Shown: one piece after another, positions 10,820-23,554 of the stretch | Position numbering within the stretch: the stretch's first letter is position 1 | How the letters are laid out: every line of letters begins with the position of its first letter | Source: Metopolophium dirhodum | Lineage: Eukaryota; Arthropoda; Insecta; Hemiptera; Aphididae | Length of the DNA stretch: 64,000 nt | Assembly (NCBI RefSeq): GCF_019925205.1 | Contig: NC_083567.1 | Coordinates: 9,362,001-9,426,000, forward strand | Direction: 5' to 3' | Notes under the pieces: model-generated | Seen by the model: only the letters and a program-made list of their open reading frames with translations | Database searches by the model: none | What the model was told of the DNA's origin: nothing | Program-made: the position numbers and the translations under genes

Positions 10820-13750
10820 TACTAAACTATAGTCAGAGGACCCACTTGAAAAAACGATAAGCTTTAATTAAAATTATTGCAAATCTATTCCAATAAAATC
10901 AATTTGAGATATTTATATAGGTATTAAAATATTAGTTGGAAACATTAAACTGATTTATATAAATGTATTAATGATAGCATGGTACTTTTTTGTTTAGGGA
11001 AAAAAACAAAAATATAATTAATATACCTATTGTGAATCACAAAACAGATTTGTTATAGTGGGAGATCAGTAACAAAAATGATCTGTCATGCAAATCTAAA
11101 TATAGTAAAAACCTCTTTCCGTATTTCACTCATTAATCATTGTGATTAGGTACATTATTCAAGTTATTATTATATCTTCATAAGAATTAAGAATTATAAT
11201 GGATAATATCGGATAATATTTTCTGTTTTTACAGAAGCTATTTTTCATATTTCATTAAAATTGTCAATACCTATTTAACTAATTTAATAATTTAATTTTC
11301 TTGTTATTTATAATTATAAACAGAAGTTTTAACTAAATTATTATAAGTTTGTAAGACGGAGAAAAATATATACTCGTGTGCTTCTCTTAAGGCTTCAAAA
11401 AAAAAAAAAAACTAATTTATTTCTATAATATAATAAAGTATAATACTCGAAGTACACTTTTTTTGAAAATTTCTTTTTATGATTAATGCAATAGGTACAC
11501 TGAATATAAATTAACTGTATATGTATTAGTTATAGGATTGAATTTTTTATTTTAGTTAATAATAATACTAAATACCCACTTATTAAACTTGTCTATTGAA
11601 CTAATTATAACTATAAAATTAGATTTTTGAAGTCAGTCATCGTATTATATACATGTAAGACATACAGGTAAATATACTTATAGGTAATAATTGAATTCTT
11701 ACAATATTAAGTACGTAGTTTAATCAAATACAACGGAAGCAGCTTTTTCTTCGGCCGCTACTGATTATTAATGTGATGATGAGAAAAGGAAAAACTAAAA
11801 TCACAGCCTTAGTACTTAGTCGTAATAATATATTTACATTTATTGACTTAAATTAAAGTAACAAACAAGAACGAACAACACTACAGCGATTGAACATGGA
11901 TTATTGGAAACTTCTAGAACACAACGAATATAATTATTATAAACAAATATGTGAGATAACAGCTAAAGTTACCGTGATAACAAGTTTGAACTTATATATA
12001 AATATTATGTTGGACCATATGTTCCGTGGTTCTACCACCGAGTAAATAAATAATAATGCAGCTGCATATTGCTGAAGAATATGTATTGTGGTAGCTGCGC
12101 CATTTAGGGGGGATACTCGGGGGTGATTTTATAACTTCAATATTTAAATATATTTAACAAAATGTTAAGTTTCCTTTGTTTTTGGACATTTAGGAAAAAA
12201 AGTCTACAATATTACGACGAAAAGTATGTTGGAGGTACATTTAGGAAAGTTAGAAAAACAAACAGATAATCGAACGACTGTGGTATGTTAAATTGTCAAC
12301 TGAAGGCAAATCAGATAGTCCTAATTTCTTTAAACAAATAGGTAAAATATAATAATGAGATCTTTTATAAATGAATAATTAGTAAATACATTTTTTAAAA
12401 ATGTTAATTTAATCAAAAATTCAAAATATTTGTAAAATTATTATGTAATATACCTATACAATTAAAAATAAACTAATTTATACTAATTTGAAACTATTAC
12501 TATTTACTACAATTATTAGAATATCCAACCAATGGGCAATCCCATTGAATAAAGGCATTTCAGTTTTCCCGAATTTTCCGAGCAACTTTTTTAATTTTTA
12601 TTTCCGTAAAACCCTCATTCAGAATATTACAACATTAAAAAAAAAATATTTGCCAAATCGGTCAAGACGTTCTTTTCGTTGTACGTAAAATGCTCTAAAA
12701 ATCTCGTATTTATTTTGTTTTAAGATATAATTTATTCATTTGAAGCCATAAATACGACAATTTTATAATCTGTGGTTTTACTTTTTAGTGTACCTCACTA
12801 CCTCAGTTCACGGGAAATCGGTTTCGGTATACCTTTATGAAATAATTCGACTTAGATAAGCAACTTTTACCTGTCACGGATTGGTTTTAGTACGTAAGTA
12901 TCTATACTTTTTAACTTGGTTCAAACTATAAAAAAAATTAGGTTAGGTTAGACTTATAGCAATTACTTTCTAAACTTTTCTGATATCTCTAAGAACAATA
13001 TTTGAGATTTTTTAAAAATCAGTCAAGTAATTTTTGAATACCTAATTATAAACTATTTTTATACTCAATATTTTACATTAATTATTAAACGAAAATTGTA
13101 CATATTTAATAACTATTATATATTTTCAAATCTGCAATCACCACCCTAAAAATGGGCCAGGCCGCTAGGACGCACTTGTCAATGACACGACACGAACAAT
13201 GTGGTGAATAATCTTGTGTAATAGAGAATAATAATATTAAGTACTATTATAGTACTTAGCTAAGTAGTTACCTAAACCCAAGGATTTTTGATTTCAATTG
13301 AAATTTGCCTAAATTGCAACTTGTAAGTTGTAAGTAGCAGTAACTCTACAAAAACTGTCTCTACGAGTTACGACTATGCCCTACTTCAGTACTTAACATC
13401 TTTACACGAAATTATAGATGTAGATTATCTATTCCGCGGTATTATTCATTTAAAATGTTGGTACCGTCGTCGGGGTCCGCTACGCCCGAAACGACAAAAC
13501 TTCACGATAACATTAATAATAATAATAATAATAATTGATTAAAACATAATATTATATATTTTTATTGTTTACTGACAATTGCAGGCTGATAACGGCCGAC
13601 AGCTACATAGCAAAATATGTTTACGATACCGTTCACTATAATAATCACAATTCACAATAAATATTGTTCTCAGCACGGAATATAACAATTCTCGGCGTCC
13701 TCCGCAGACCGTGCTCTGTTGTGTTGTTCTGTGTCCGTACTCGGTAGTCA
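10820..13750. other. Intergenic, 2.9 kb, plus distal PRPF39 promoter
   Basis: AT-rich with no supported exon. A (TAA)n microsatellite lies at about 13515-13535. GC content rises after about 13430 on approach to the probable PRPF39 first exon. The Sgt1 promoter and 5' UTR exon probably lie in the left part but could not be placed. Confidence 0.4.
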
Positions 13751-14662
13751 GTACCACGATTTAATTTATTTTTATATTTATATATTTTCTTATTTCGCGT
13801 CCGAAGCACAATATCCAACGTTGTAAGTCGTTCCGGCTTGTGTCGAACACACGATTTCTTATCGCGTCGATTCGGCGGCTGCTCGTCCGGCGCTCGCGTT
13901 TACAATGAGAACGTATTAGATTTATTTTCCAAAACCAAAGTTCCGAGGTAACTACTTAATTATAATAATATATTAATATTACTTTCATATCGAACGTTGT
14001 CGAGTACAAACATATTGTACAACAAAAATGTCATTGCATCGAGCATTAAACATTTTCTATAATGTTTGCAATAAAGTTTATCCTCGGTGATTTAGATAAT
14101 ACGCATGCATGTACCTAGATATTTGTGATCTTATTATCTTAATTACCTACCTATGTATTACTTGCTTTCCTAACACCTGCCTCTAAAGTTGATCAACTTG
14201 ATTGATAAGTGGTCCTAAAATTGAGAATATTATCTCTGTCTTAGCGGTGTTTCATTTTACATTTTAGTTACAGTGGCTAGCAGAACCCGAGGTATCTTGA
14301 ATCTCAAGGGATCAAAAAAAAAAATTAGATGTAACAAAATTTTGAGTTACTGAGGCAATTTAAAATACGTAAATGAATGAACTGGACGGAAAAAAAATGT
14401 CGATAAACAGAAACTTTCCAAGGTTCCACTGTATTAGGTACATAGTTATCTATTGGGTACCTATCTAAACGTTTAAAATAAGTGAATAATTCAATAATCA
14501 CATTTTGAAATTGAGATACTAATTAGTGAAAGTGTAATGATATAATTAAAGATAATAATTAATTTTACCTACCTATTTCTTAATATGATGAGTATATTGT
14601 GTAGTTTAATGTGTACTATTTAACAATACAAAATAACTTAATTGTTTTTTATGTATTTTCAG
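13751..14662 (+). promoter_or_regulatory. Probable PRPF39 5' UTR exon and intron
   Basis: A GC-richer stretch (about 13800-13950) ends TTCCGAG with a following GTAACT, a plausible donor. The acceptor TTTTCAG at 14656-14662 lies 13 bases before the PRPF39 ATG. If joined, the leader contains a 4-codon upstream frame (ATGAGAACGTATTAG near 13903). The transcription start was not determined. Confidence 0.4.
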
Positions 14663-14675
14663 AATATTTTGAATC

Positions 14676-17204
14676 ATGGCTGACCAGGATGAAACAGTGT
14701 TAAAAAATGAAAAGTCTAAAGAAAACGGTAAAATTAATGATAGTGTTCCAGAATTAGACGATACCGAACCACCTAAGGTTATAATAACTGCTCCTCCGAC
14801 AATGTCTATAAAAATGATTAGTAATAAATTACAAAAGCCAAGTGATGGGTCTGATAATAAAGACTCAGATGATTGTCAGATTATCTTACCCAAGACTGAA
14901 ATTATTGATATTACTGATGATATTTGCGATAAAGATGAAACATCGGAAAAAACTAATGAAGTTGGAAACGTTGTAGATAATTATGATGATGTTAAAGATG
15001 CACAAACAATTATAACTCTAAAAGAGGAGCCCAAACAACCTGAAACAGAAGTGATATCAGAAGATGAAATGCTAGTTGACAATATGCCTGTTGACACTGA
15101 AGCTGTATCTGAAGATGAATTGCCACCAACCACTTTAGCTGACCAAACTGAAATAGTATCTGATGAAGAGCTGCCTAGTGAAAATGGCACAGCCAAAACA
15201 AAAAGATGTCAAATTCCCGAGGAGAAAGAAGATGATAATGAATCACAGCCTGTGAAAAAAGTTAAAACTGAAGAAGTCAAACCAATTACTGAACTAGATA
15301 AGTTTTGGCAAGCTGTTAAAGACGACCCATCAGACTTCGCTGGATGGACATATCTGTTACAATATGTTGATCAAGAGAATAATGTTGAAAACGCAAGAGA
15401 AGCTTATAATAAATTTTTGGAACTGTATCCATACTGTTACGGTTATTGGAGAAAATTTGCTGATTTTGAGAAAAGAAACAACAACAAAGAGGAGAGTGAA
15501 GAAGTCTTTCAACGTGGTTTGAGTGCCATACCACTGAGTGTTGACTTATGGATTCATTATATGACATACCTAAAAACGCAGCATTCCGATGATGTGGATC
15601 GTATCCGTAGCAAGTTTGAGAAAGGCTTGGAAACGTGCGGACTTGAGTATCGTTCAGATCGGTTATGGGATCATTACATTAAGTGGGAAATTGAACAGAA
15701 TAAGTTAGTCAATGCTTTTAACATATATAGTCGTCTTCTTGCTACACAGACATTGGGCTATTTGCAACATTTTGAAAATTTTAAAGAGTTTGTGAACAAG
15801 AACTCACCTGATAAGATTTTGAATGCTAAGGAATATCTTGAATTAAGACAGCAAGTAGCTGAAAGAATGAGGTTGAACGGAAATGAAGAAATGTTGACAG
15901 ACGATTCTGCACCTCCAGGAGAAGAAGAAAACACTTTTTTATCTGATGTGTCAGATAAAGAATTGGCATTATTAAAAGAAAACATAATTGAATCAAGACA
16001 AAAAATTAATAAGGAAACTGGTAAAGAAATAGCTAAGCGTCAAACATTCGAAGAAGGTATTAAAAGACCCTATTTCCATGTAAAACCTTTAGAAAAATGT
16101 CAAATAGACAATTGGAAAAATTATATCGCATTGGAGAAGGAAGCTGGTGACCATCAACGCATTGTTGTTCTGTATGAAAGATGTCTAATACCGTGTGCTT
16201 TGTATGAATATTTTTGGTTGAGTTATCTGGACTATTTAGAATCATTAGATTTTGATGTAAGCGATTTATTAAAAAGTTTATTTTCACGTGCCTGTTTGGT
16301 TCACCATCGAAAGTCACCAGAATTACATTTAAAATGGTCAGCTTTTGAAGAAAGCAAAGGTAACTTGGACAAAGCCGCCGAAATTCTGAAGAACCTTGAC
16401 GACGCTGTTCCTCATATGTTGCAAATTATTTATAGGCGCATTAATTTGGAGAAACGTAGAGACCAAATAGATAGAGTATGTGAATTGTATGAACATTATA
16501 TAAATACTTCTCATACAAAGTTCCTTACCTCTAATATTGCAATAAAATACGCGCGTTTCCTTTGGAAGTGTGCAAGTAAAATCGAAAAGGCTATCGAATT
16601 GATCGCAGAAATAATAAATAAAGATAAAGACAATATGCAAGACAATGCCAGACTATTGTTGCAACTTGTTGAGCTTAAAATGAGTGTAGAGCCTTTAAAC
16701 GAAAAATCAGTTATCCAAATATTTGATGAAATATTATCGATGAGCAGTGTTAATTTAGAGCAAAAAATATTGTTTTCTCAACGCAAATTGGAATTTATTG
16801 AGGATTATACTTGCGATTATATATCATTGCGTAAAGCCACCAACGAGTTCAAGAGTTACACAGAGTTGCTCGCCAAAGAGAAGAAAAAAGCTTTGGCTGC
16901 GGTCGAGGAAGAAAAATCTAGAATTGAAAAAGAAATGAAAGCGAAACAGGCACAAGAGATTGCAGCATCCTCAAATTCTCAGACAGCGACCACAAACTAC
17001 CAGCCGTACAATTCAACCGGATATTACCCACAACAATATGCCACTGGATACAACCAGGCAGCTTATCAACAGTACGCTCCTACTGGACAAGATTATTCGT
17101 ATCAGTATCAAAATTGGAGCTACCCGCAAGCGACAAACTACAATCAGACTTGGGGATCATACAATTACAGTGGAACTGGAAGTGGTGGAAGCGGAGGATA
17201 TTAA
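14676..17204 (+). CDS. Prpf39: Pre-mRNA-processing factor 39 (PRPF39)
   Basis: One uninterrupted 842-codon frame starting MADQDETVLKNEKSKENG. Residues 1-200 are acidic and low-complexity, with repeated SEDE/SDEE motifs (VISEDEMLVD, AVSEDELPP, IVSDEELPS) like casein kinase 2 sites. From about residue 205 come HAT (half-a-TPR) helical repeats: LDKFWQAVKDDPSDFAGWTY, LELYPYCYGYWRKFADFE, GLSAIPLSVDLWIHYMTYLK and KRPYFHVKPLEKCQIDNWKNY. The last 80 residues are Tyr/Gln/Asn-rich, ending SGTGSGGSGGY. This layout is PRPF39, which binds U1 snRNP and aids 5' splice-site recognition in the nucleus. The start is supported by the splice acceptor 13 bases upstream. The single large coding exon may be ancestral or a retained retrocopy; the 5' intron argues for a working gene. 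Confidence 0.94.
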   Translation: MADQDETVLKNEKSKENGKINDSVPELDDTEPPKVIITAPPTMSIKMISNKLQKPSDGSDNKDSDDCQIILPKTEIIDITDDICDKDETSEKTNEVGNVVDNYDDVKDAQTIITLKEEPKQPETEVISEDEMLVDNMPVDTEAVSEDELPPTTLADQTEIVSDEELPSENGTAKTKRCQIPEEKEDDNESQPVKKVKTEEVKPITELDKFWQAVKDDPSDFAGWTYLLQYVDQENNVENAREAYNKFLELYPYCYGYWRKFADFEKRNNNKEESEEVFQRGLSAIPLSVDLWIHYMTYLKTQHSDDVDRIRSKFEKGLETCGLEYRSDRLWDHYIKWEIEQNKLVNAFNIYSRLLATQTLGYLQHFENFKEFVNKNSPDKILNAKEYLELRQQVAERMRLNGNEEMLTDDSAPPGEEENTFLSDVSDKELALLKENIIESRQKINKETGKEIAKRQTFEEGIKRPYFHVKPLEKCQIDNWKNYIALEKEAGDHQRIVVLYERCLIPCALYEYFWLSYLDYLESLDFDVSDLLKSLFSRACLVHHRKSPELHLKWSAFEESKGNLDKAAEILKNLDDAVPHMLQIIYRRINLEKRRDQIDRVCELYEHYINTSHTKFLTSNIAIKYARFLWKCASKIEKAIELIAEIINKDKDNMQDNARLLLQLVELKMSVEPLNEKSVIQIFDEILSMSSVNLEQKILFSQRKLEFIEDYTCDYISLRKATNEFKSYTELLAKEKKKALAAVEEEKSRIEKEMKAKQAQEIAASSNSQTATTNYQPYNSTGYYPQQYATGYNQAAYQQYAPTGQDYSYQYQNWSYPQATNYNQTWGSYNYSGTGSGGSGGY

Positions 17205-17256
17205 TGTACAGACATCCTTAGTCAGACAAACACGTTAAAAAATGATTTTATTTATA

Positions 17257-17262
17257 AATAAA
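17257..17262 (+). terminator. Poly(A) signal of PRPF39
   Basis: AATAAA about 50 bases past the TAA stop. Confidence 0.6.
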
Positions 17263-17450
17263 ACATAATATATGTATAATATATACAAAAAAAAACATCA
17301 ATAGTATAAAAAATTATGTCATAGAATATAAGAACATTTAAAATAAAAATACACATGTTATGTGTTATTAATGTTAAGAACAACAGTTTTGCAAGGTAAT
17401 TGTAAGTACATTTATCTTTAATTACATGTTTATAATTATAGTATGAAAAA

Positions 17451-20400
17451 TCACAGTTTTTGTTTCAATCGAATTATTTCAAATATATTTTCCCAAAAGT
17501 GTACGCTGGAAACATTTATTAGGCCATCGACCATGCACGTATTATCGCCGTCTATTGATAAATATTTGGGATTGTCCACATTTGTATTATTCCACACAAC
17601 GTTCGAATCTGATGAATTTGGATTTCTTAAATCAAATAAATCAAATATTTATAAAAAACTGCCAAAATATTGTAATCAATCATAAATTTGATGACAGACT
17701 TCATTAATTTTTTAACATACCCAGTTTTTGCAAAATTGCACCACAGCTTACTCATTGTTCTGCACATTCTGTATTCTGGTGTATTAGCTTTGGGCAAGAA
17801 TCCAAACAATTGTCCGTAAAATAAATAATTTAATTCGTCTGCGTGACATGCACCTATGAATTTTATTATTTTATTAATGTTAACTGTAGTTAAATACCTC
17901 TATTTAATAATATCACACAGTTAAAAATCAAAAATAAATAATCGGACCTTACCTTTTAATGAATGAAATATTGGCCTTGTAGCAAATAGGAGTTTTTTGC
18001 AGCCATTGAGTTCTCCATCAAATTTGAACTCATAGTTGTAAATTGGCAGTCCATCTTTTTTAAGTAAACTATTAAAGCCACGATAAAAGTCTTTGGTAAA
18101 AAACACATCGCTAAACAACTGGAAAAATGTATAATTAATTTCATTAGTTTGTAATACATCAAATTATCACATTGAATCTAATGAAACTACATAAACATTT
18201 TTACTATAGGTTCATCAATAAAAAACTGGAATTCCAATGGAAAATATTGAAAACATGTAATGCATACTTACACGACATGTATTTTCCAATTGAGTTATAT
18301 CACTTGATTGCTCGTGTTCGCTGAAATAAAAGTTCTTTACTTTTTGAATGATTTCTTCAGAATAATCAGTTTCAAATAATTTTCTAATCTCTTCTAATTT
18401 GTGATAGTCAAATAATTTTCCTAATTTGTGTTCTGAAAATAAAAAACATAATAATTATTAATTATGTTCGATAAAGGTTCACATTTTTATTTAAATGGCC
18501 ATAAAAAATAAACTTTATAACTTCATTGGTCAATATATAAACAGAAATTTATAATGTTGATTTAAATTTAGAACAAAAAAACAACAATGACATCACTTAT
18601 TTTCTTTGATATTTTGTCCCTCCTTGCACTTTCATTAAAATTTATGAAAAACTAAAGATATGTAATATGAATATTTGTTTTCTAAAAAAAATATATAAAT
18701 ATAAATCTATTTTGAATATTAAGCAAATTTTTACTTATTTGAAAAAAACAGAATAGTTTATATTTTCCTTGAATATTAACTGTCTAATTAATGGTTCATT
18801 AAAAATTAATAGACCAATCATGGGCCACTAAATAATGTTTAAAGGACGACCATTATTTTAATATTGATTCATTAAACGTTTATTGAGTGTGTATGCAACA
18901 TGACATGAAAATATTTAGTAACTAAATATTATAATTGTATATAAAATGTATACAAAATTACGTGTATTCATCAATTATGTTTAGATAAAATATGGCCATT
19001 GATTTGGTAAGTCAACTAAAAAGTAATTTGCCTCCAAACACTATCATTCCTTCCATATTGTTAGTTCCAGTAATTAAAGGTACTGCCGTTGCCGATTTGA
19101 TTAAAATGTCTGGATGAGCAGGTATAAATCTGTCACTAACGGTTTCACTTTCAATAGTTGGAACAAACTGGAAATTTAGCAAATCCCTTTGGCCCTTTAA
19201 AATTAAAAAAAAAAACAATTATTAAAACATTATAAAAATTAATTTTATAAAACAAAAATATCTAGATAAAAAAATTTGTGCTAAGATATAATATTATTAT
19301 TTATGATATATATTTATGATAATATATTTAATATATATTATACAAATTATGAAAGAAAACAAAAGTTAATAAACATTTTTTGGTTATAATTTTTAATTTA
19401 GTGGTTTTAGGGCCGTTCTTACAATGTCCGGTTAAAGTTAACTGGCCACATTCTGTCGGTAATAAAATCTGTTATCAGCCGGTTAGCGTAACTGATAATT
19501 TACCAGACATTGTAAGAACGACCCTTGAACAGTTTTCCTATCAAATTTTTGAAATATTGAATTGAGGAGCATACAAACATTAAAAACCCAATAAAGTAAA
19601 CTAGCTAATGTATGTCTTGCATTCATAATTTTATGTACGCATAAAGTAAGATAATTTACTATCATACATACTTCAAATTTAATCTTCAATGTTGTACATT
19701 TAACTAAATCTATTGCTGGAACATTTAGTAAATATTTTATTATTTCTTTAGGATCGTCTTTTTGACATCCCAATTTTTCCGCCAACTTAAAGGCTACTTC
19801 TGTATGTCTTTCATTAAAAGCCCATGGATTAAAAACACATCCACTTTGCATTATAGCTTTGTGAAATGATCCTAAAATAAAAAAAAATTTCAAATCTGTT
19901 ATTTAATACCTAATTATAATTATTAAGATCAAATCAGTACCATTATAATGTATTTAAGTATTTAAGTATTTAAATATTTATGTAATTCAATTTCAAACAG
20001 AATCTTTAAATAAATCTGTAAGATATTAAATAAAAATATTAAATTTAATATTGGTTTAAACAAAAAAATTAAATTCAATATAAAATTAATAATACCTAAC
20101 TAACTAATTTTTTGTTTCAATTATAATTTATAAATCATATATTTGATAAACATTATTCATTAAAACAATACAAAATATTTTATGATTTATTTAGGTACCA
20201 CAGAATCCAAATTCATACAACTAGTATTACATTCTAAATTCAATGAGTTGTAATACTAGAATAATGAAATCAATGATTACCTACTGAATTCTAAAATGTT
20301 AAAGAACTGTTTAATAGCATAATATGTCACCATGACAGTATTGACGCATATAATATATCATGTCATTTGATTTAAATATTTAATAACAAGACATAAAAGG

Positions 20401-21777
20401 CACAATTTATTTTATTAAAGATGTTCTCAGTGTTTCCACGAGACACCAATTTGCACAGTAAAAGTTGATGGGCATTTTATTAGTTTTGATTTAGTTAATT
20501 GGATTCAGAAAAAAAACAAAATAGGATTTTAATTTAGATTTTAATTATTTTCACTAATAATTTCTATTTAACTTTTAAATTAAAAAATAATATGTGCTTA
20601 ATCCCTGTAATAAGTATATCACCTAAAAGCCACAAATTTATTTGAATTGTATCCTGGTTTATAGACTACTGTTCACTGAGATATGCACATAGCGGTACAG
20701 TAAATACATTTAAGACTAACCTGTAGATTGTGGAGAAAGTAAATGACAATGAACAGAAGCAGATCCTGCACTTTCTCCAAAAATGGTAATATTGTTAGTA
20801 TCACCTCCAAATGCTGATATGTTGGCTTTTATCCATTTGAATGCGAACAATTGATCTTTCAAGCCCATATTACCAGGACATTCATCAATTCCAAAGTTTA
20901 GAAATCCTAAGAACAAAATCTAAACTCAATTTTATTCCGAACTTGTTAACTACTTATATATATTGAAATATACTATAACATTACACTAATTAAAATTTAT
21001 ATTACTAAACATACAACTAACTATAGTTAGTAATTACCTAGGACATTTAATCGATAGTTGATTGTTACAACAATTACATTTTCATCTAGCAAATAATCAG
21101 GAGAGTAAAAATCCAACGATCCAGATCCATAATTAAATGCACCTCCGTGTATGAATACCATAACAGCTTTTTTTTCAACCACTTCCTCCTGGTAAATTAC
21201 AATAAAAAAATTAATTATTACCCAATAATCTATGTAATATTACAAAATTATTCTACAACCTGTGGCACAAATATGTTTAAATACAAACAATCTTCACTTC
21301 CAATAATTTTTTTGCTCATGAAAACATCATACTGCATACATACTTTACCACACGAAAACGCTTTAAAAATTCCAGTCCATCCTGGATGTTTGGCAGGAGG
21401 CTAAAACAAAATTAAGTATGTCATTTAGGTATTATTATTATTATTATTATTTGAGTAAAAATATGTTACATTTATGTAATTAAATTTAAAACATTGTAAT
21501 TTGTTTTAATGAACATAAAATTACTACCTATAATTACCTACCTACCTAATTACATTTTCATAATATTTTTGGAATATAATCATTCTGGTTAAAAGTAATT
21601 CATAAATTTGATATATAGTTGAAATTATATGCTATTAAAAATTCTCACCTTGAATCGTAAGTCTTTAATTGGCGGTAAAGCATAGGGTATGCCTAGAAAA
21701 CTGACATACGATTTATTTGATAATCGTGTTTTGTAGTGGAGTCCTTGTAAAGTACCTTGTTCAAGGACTACTGTCAT
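17451..21777 (-). CDS. Carboxylesterase (type B, alpha/beta hydrolase), ten exons
   Basis: Coding exons in transcript order: 21649-21777, 21260-21400, 21038-21188, 20721-20906, 19672-19871, about 19032-19194, 18272-18432, 17953-18118, 17721-17853, 17451-17625. Phases agree throughout, about 535 residues, the usual family length. It starts MTVVLEQGTLQGLHYKTRL. Landmarks in order: SEDCLYLNIFVP; oxyanion hole HGGAF; nucleophile in GESAGSASV; LFHKAIMQSG-like GSFHKAIMQSGC; acidic residue near GTNNMEGM; catalytic His in GACHADELNYLF; then LWCNFAKTGNPN. All triad parts are present, so it should hydrolyse carboxylic esters. No signal peptide is visible, unlike the secreted aphid E4/FE4 esterases, suggesting an intracellular enzyme or a missed 5' exon. 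The donor after exon 6 is unusual: GC-AG at 19032, or a weak GTTGAC at 19017 in the same frame. The first intron sits in the 5' UTR (acceptor TTTTTTTAG ending at 21790). Confidence 0.92.
19410..19524. mobile_element. 115-bp MITE inside a carboxylesterase intron
   Basis: The ends are inverted repeats: GGGCCGTTCTTACAATGTCC on the left, complement of GGACATTGTAAGAACGGCCC-like on the right (right end ACATTGTAAGAACGACCC). Flanking TTA (left) and TTG (right) may be a 3-bp target site, as in PIF/Harbinger elements. It lies in the intron between 19194 and 19672 and does not touch the splice sites. Confidence 0.7.
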
Positions 21778-21789
21778 TTTTTTTCTGGG

Positions 21790-23554
21790 CTAAAAAAATT
21801 AAGTATAATAAGTGCTATTACAATAAATAAATAAATAAAATAATAATATAATTGTCCTAAAATGTATAGATTGGTAGAAACTATTATTATTTTCACACAG
21901 TTCTTACATCTTTAAACAAAACATTAAAACACACCAAACTTTTCAATTTTCAATTTGAATAATAATAAATAATAATACATTTCATTAATGTGTGAATGAT
22001 TATAGTATTTATTATATGTAGGTTTGTAACAACAGTGTTAACATGGGTAATTCGACGTCATTAATCCTATATGCTCTTTCTATTATAGTAGTGTTTAAGC
22101 TCTAATCGTTGACACAATGTAGTATATAAATCAAAACCATTATTCATTGTGACTAGTTTGATATTTGTAAATATAACGAGTGTTGTACCTATAGGTAGCT
22201 GTCTGCCTGTCTATACAAAGAATACTGCTGCAAGTACTTAGTAATGGAAATGGAACTTGGGTATCATTAATTAATAATCCAACTCCCAAGATTAATGATC
22301 CACCGGCCAATGCTTTTAAAACGCTTGGATTTAAATACCTATGTATACCTCGGACAATAAAAATTAAATACACGTCTCAAAATATGCACCTACTGGAAAT
22401 TTACTAAAAAATGTACCTAATTAACTTTTTATTGAAGCCATTAAAATAAAAAAGACATTGCATTGATTCAAAGTTTTCAAAATAGATATGAAAAATGTTA
22501 ACTACATAGGTAGGTAATAGGTACCCAAGTTGTAAATTTGTAAAAAATTACACAAAGGTAGAAATTACCAATTGGGCTTGACTGTTTTTTTTAATTAACC
22601 AGACATACACCAAGATTAAAATAAAAGTTTAAACACTAGATAAAATATTTAATAGTATGATAATATCGACAATAATATTAGTTAAGTGCCTACCTATTTT
22701 GTTTTGTTTTATTCAATTCGTAATTAATTATATTTAAGTTCAACAGGTGCCACTGTAAAAGTGTAAGAACTAAAACTGGTTTTTTACCGTTATCACAATT
22801 TAGTTTTTATCTGAATTTTTTTTATCAATCGCGTAGATAGTAGATATTGATGATAATAATAATATTATACAGGTCATACTTATTTAATTTTTAATTTTAA
22901 TGTGAACGAATAAATTTTGATAGATCATTACAGTTCAAGACCATTTCAAGACTAAGTAATAATGTAATATCATTAGTAGGCCAGTAAGGTCCGGATTTCA
23001 ATGCTAAGTGCATTTTTTTTTGTTTGCTCTAGAACTGTATTCCAAGTAAATTAATCCATAACTTGATTTACGATTTACCTTTTTGGCTATGTAATAGATA
23101 TTTCAAAAGAGAAACTTTTGTTTGCATTTTCTAATAGTTGTAGGTAGGTAGGTACCTACTTAATTTAATTAATTTTTAGTGCATTATATCATTTATTATA
23201 AGTATTTATAATCAATGATTATATATTTGTATCTTCAATCTTGTATGTATTTAAATGTCTAGTATATATCTGATTGAATTTAGGTTTAAATTTGTTAGGT
23301 TATGCTTAAAAATTACAATTTTGAATTTAACAGATACCTATAACATAAATGTACGTAGAACTTATCATAAATCATAACCATAGTTATTAGTTTATTTATA
23401 TTGTATGTTTAGAAATTAGAACGAATACAGCCATACGGGACTAAAACAGCAACAAGACGATGTTCACTGATAAAAACCACTGTCGATGAATCATTATTAA
23501 TTTCTAATTTTTCTATAAAATTATTATTTACTAAACGTCTTTAATACCTATTTA
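21790..23554. other. Upstream of the carboxylesterase; mostly unannotated
   Basis: AT-rich, holding the probable 5' UTR/promoter of the esterase (not placed) and one unexplained exon-like segment (22265-22345, listed separately). TAGGTAGG/GGTACCTAC words are frequent. Confidence 0.4.
22265..22345 (-). other. Unassigned exon-like segment encoding a membrane-helix-like peptide
   Basis: On -, a frame reads YLNPSVLKALAGGSLILGVG followed by LLINDTQVPFPLL. It looks like a membrane helix with a protein-like residue mix, unlike the surrounding Ile/Tyr/Asn-rich noise. An acceptor-like ATACATAG precedes it. Candidate donors (CTAA|GTACTT, AGCA|GTATTC) are phase 1 and cannot join the next esterase exon in frame. 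It could be an exon of another gene, a pseudogene scrap or chance. I do not recognise the family. Confidence 0.22.

Noticed and set aside
20221..20259. Hairpin CTAGTATTACA/TGTAATACTAG as a microRNA precursor
   Set aside because: The stem is only 11 bp with no extended pairing, too short for a precursor.
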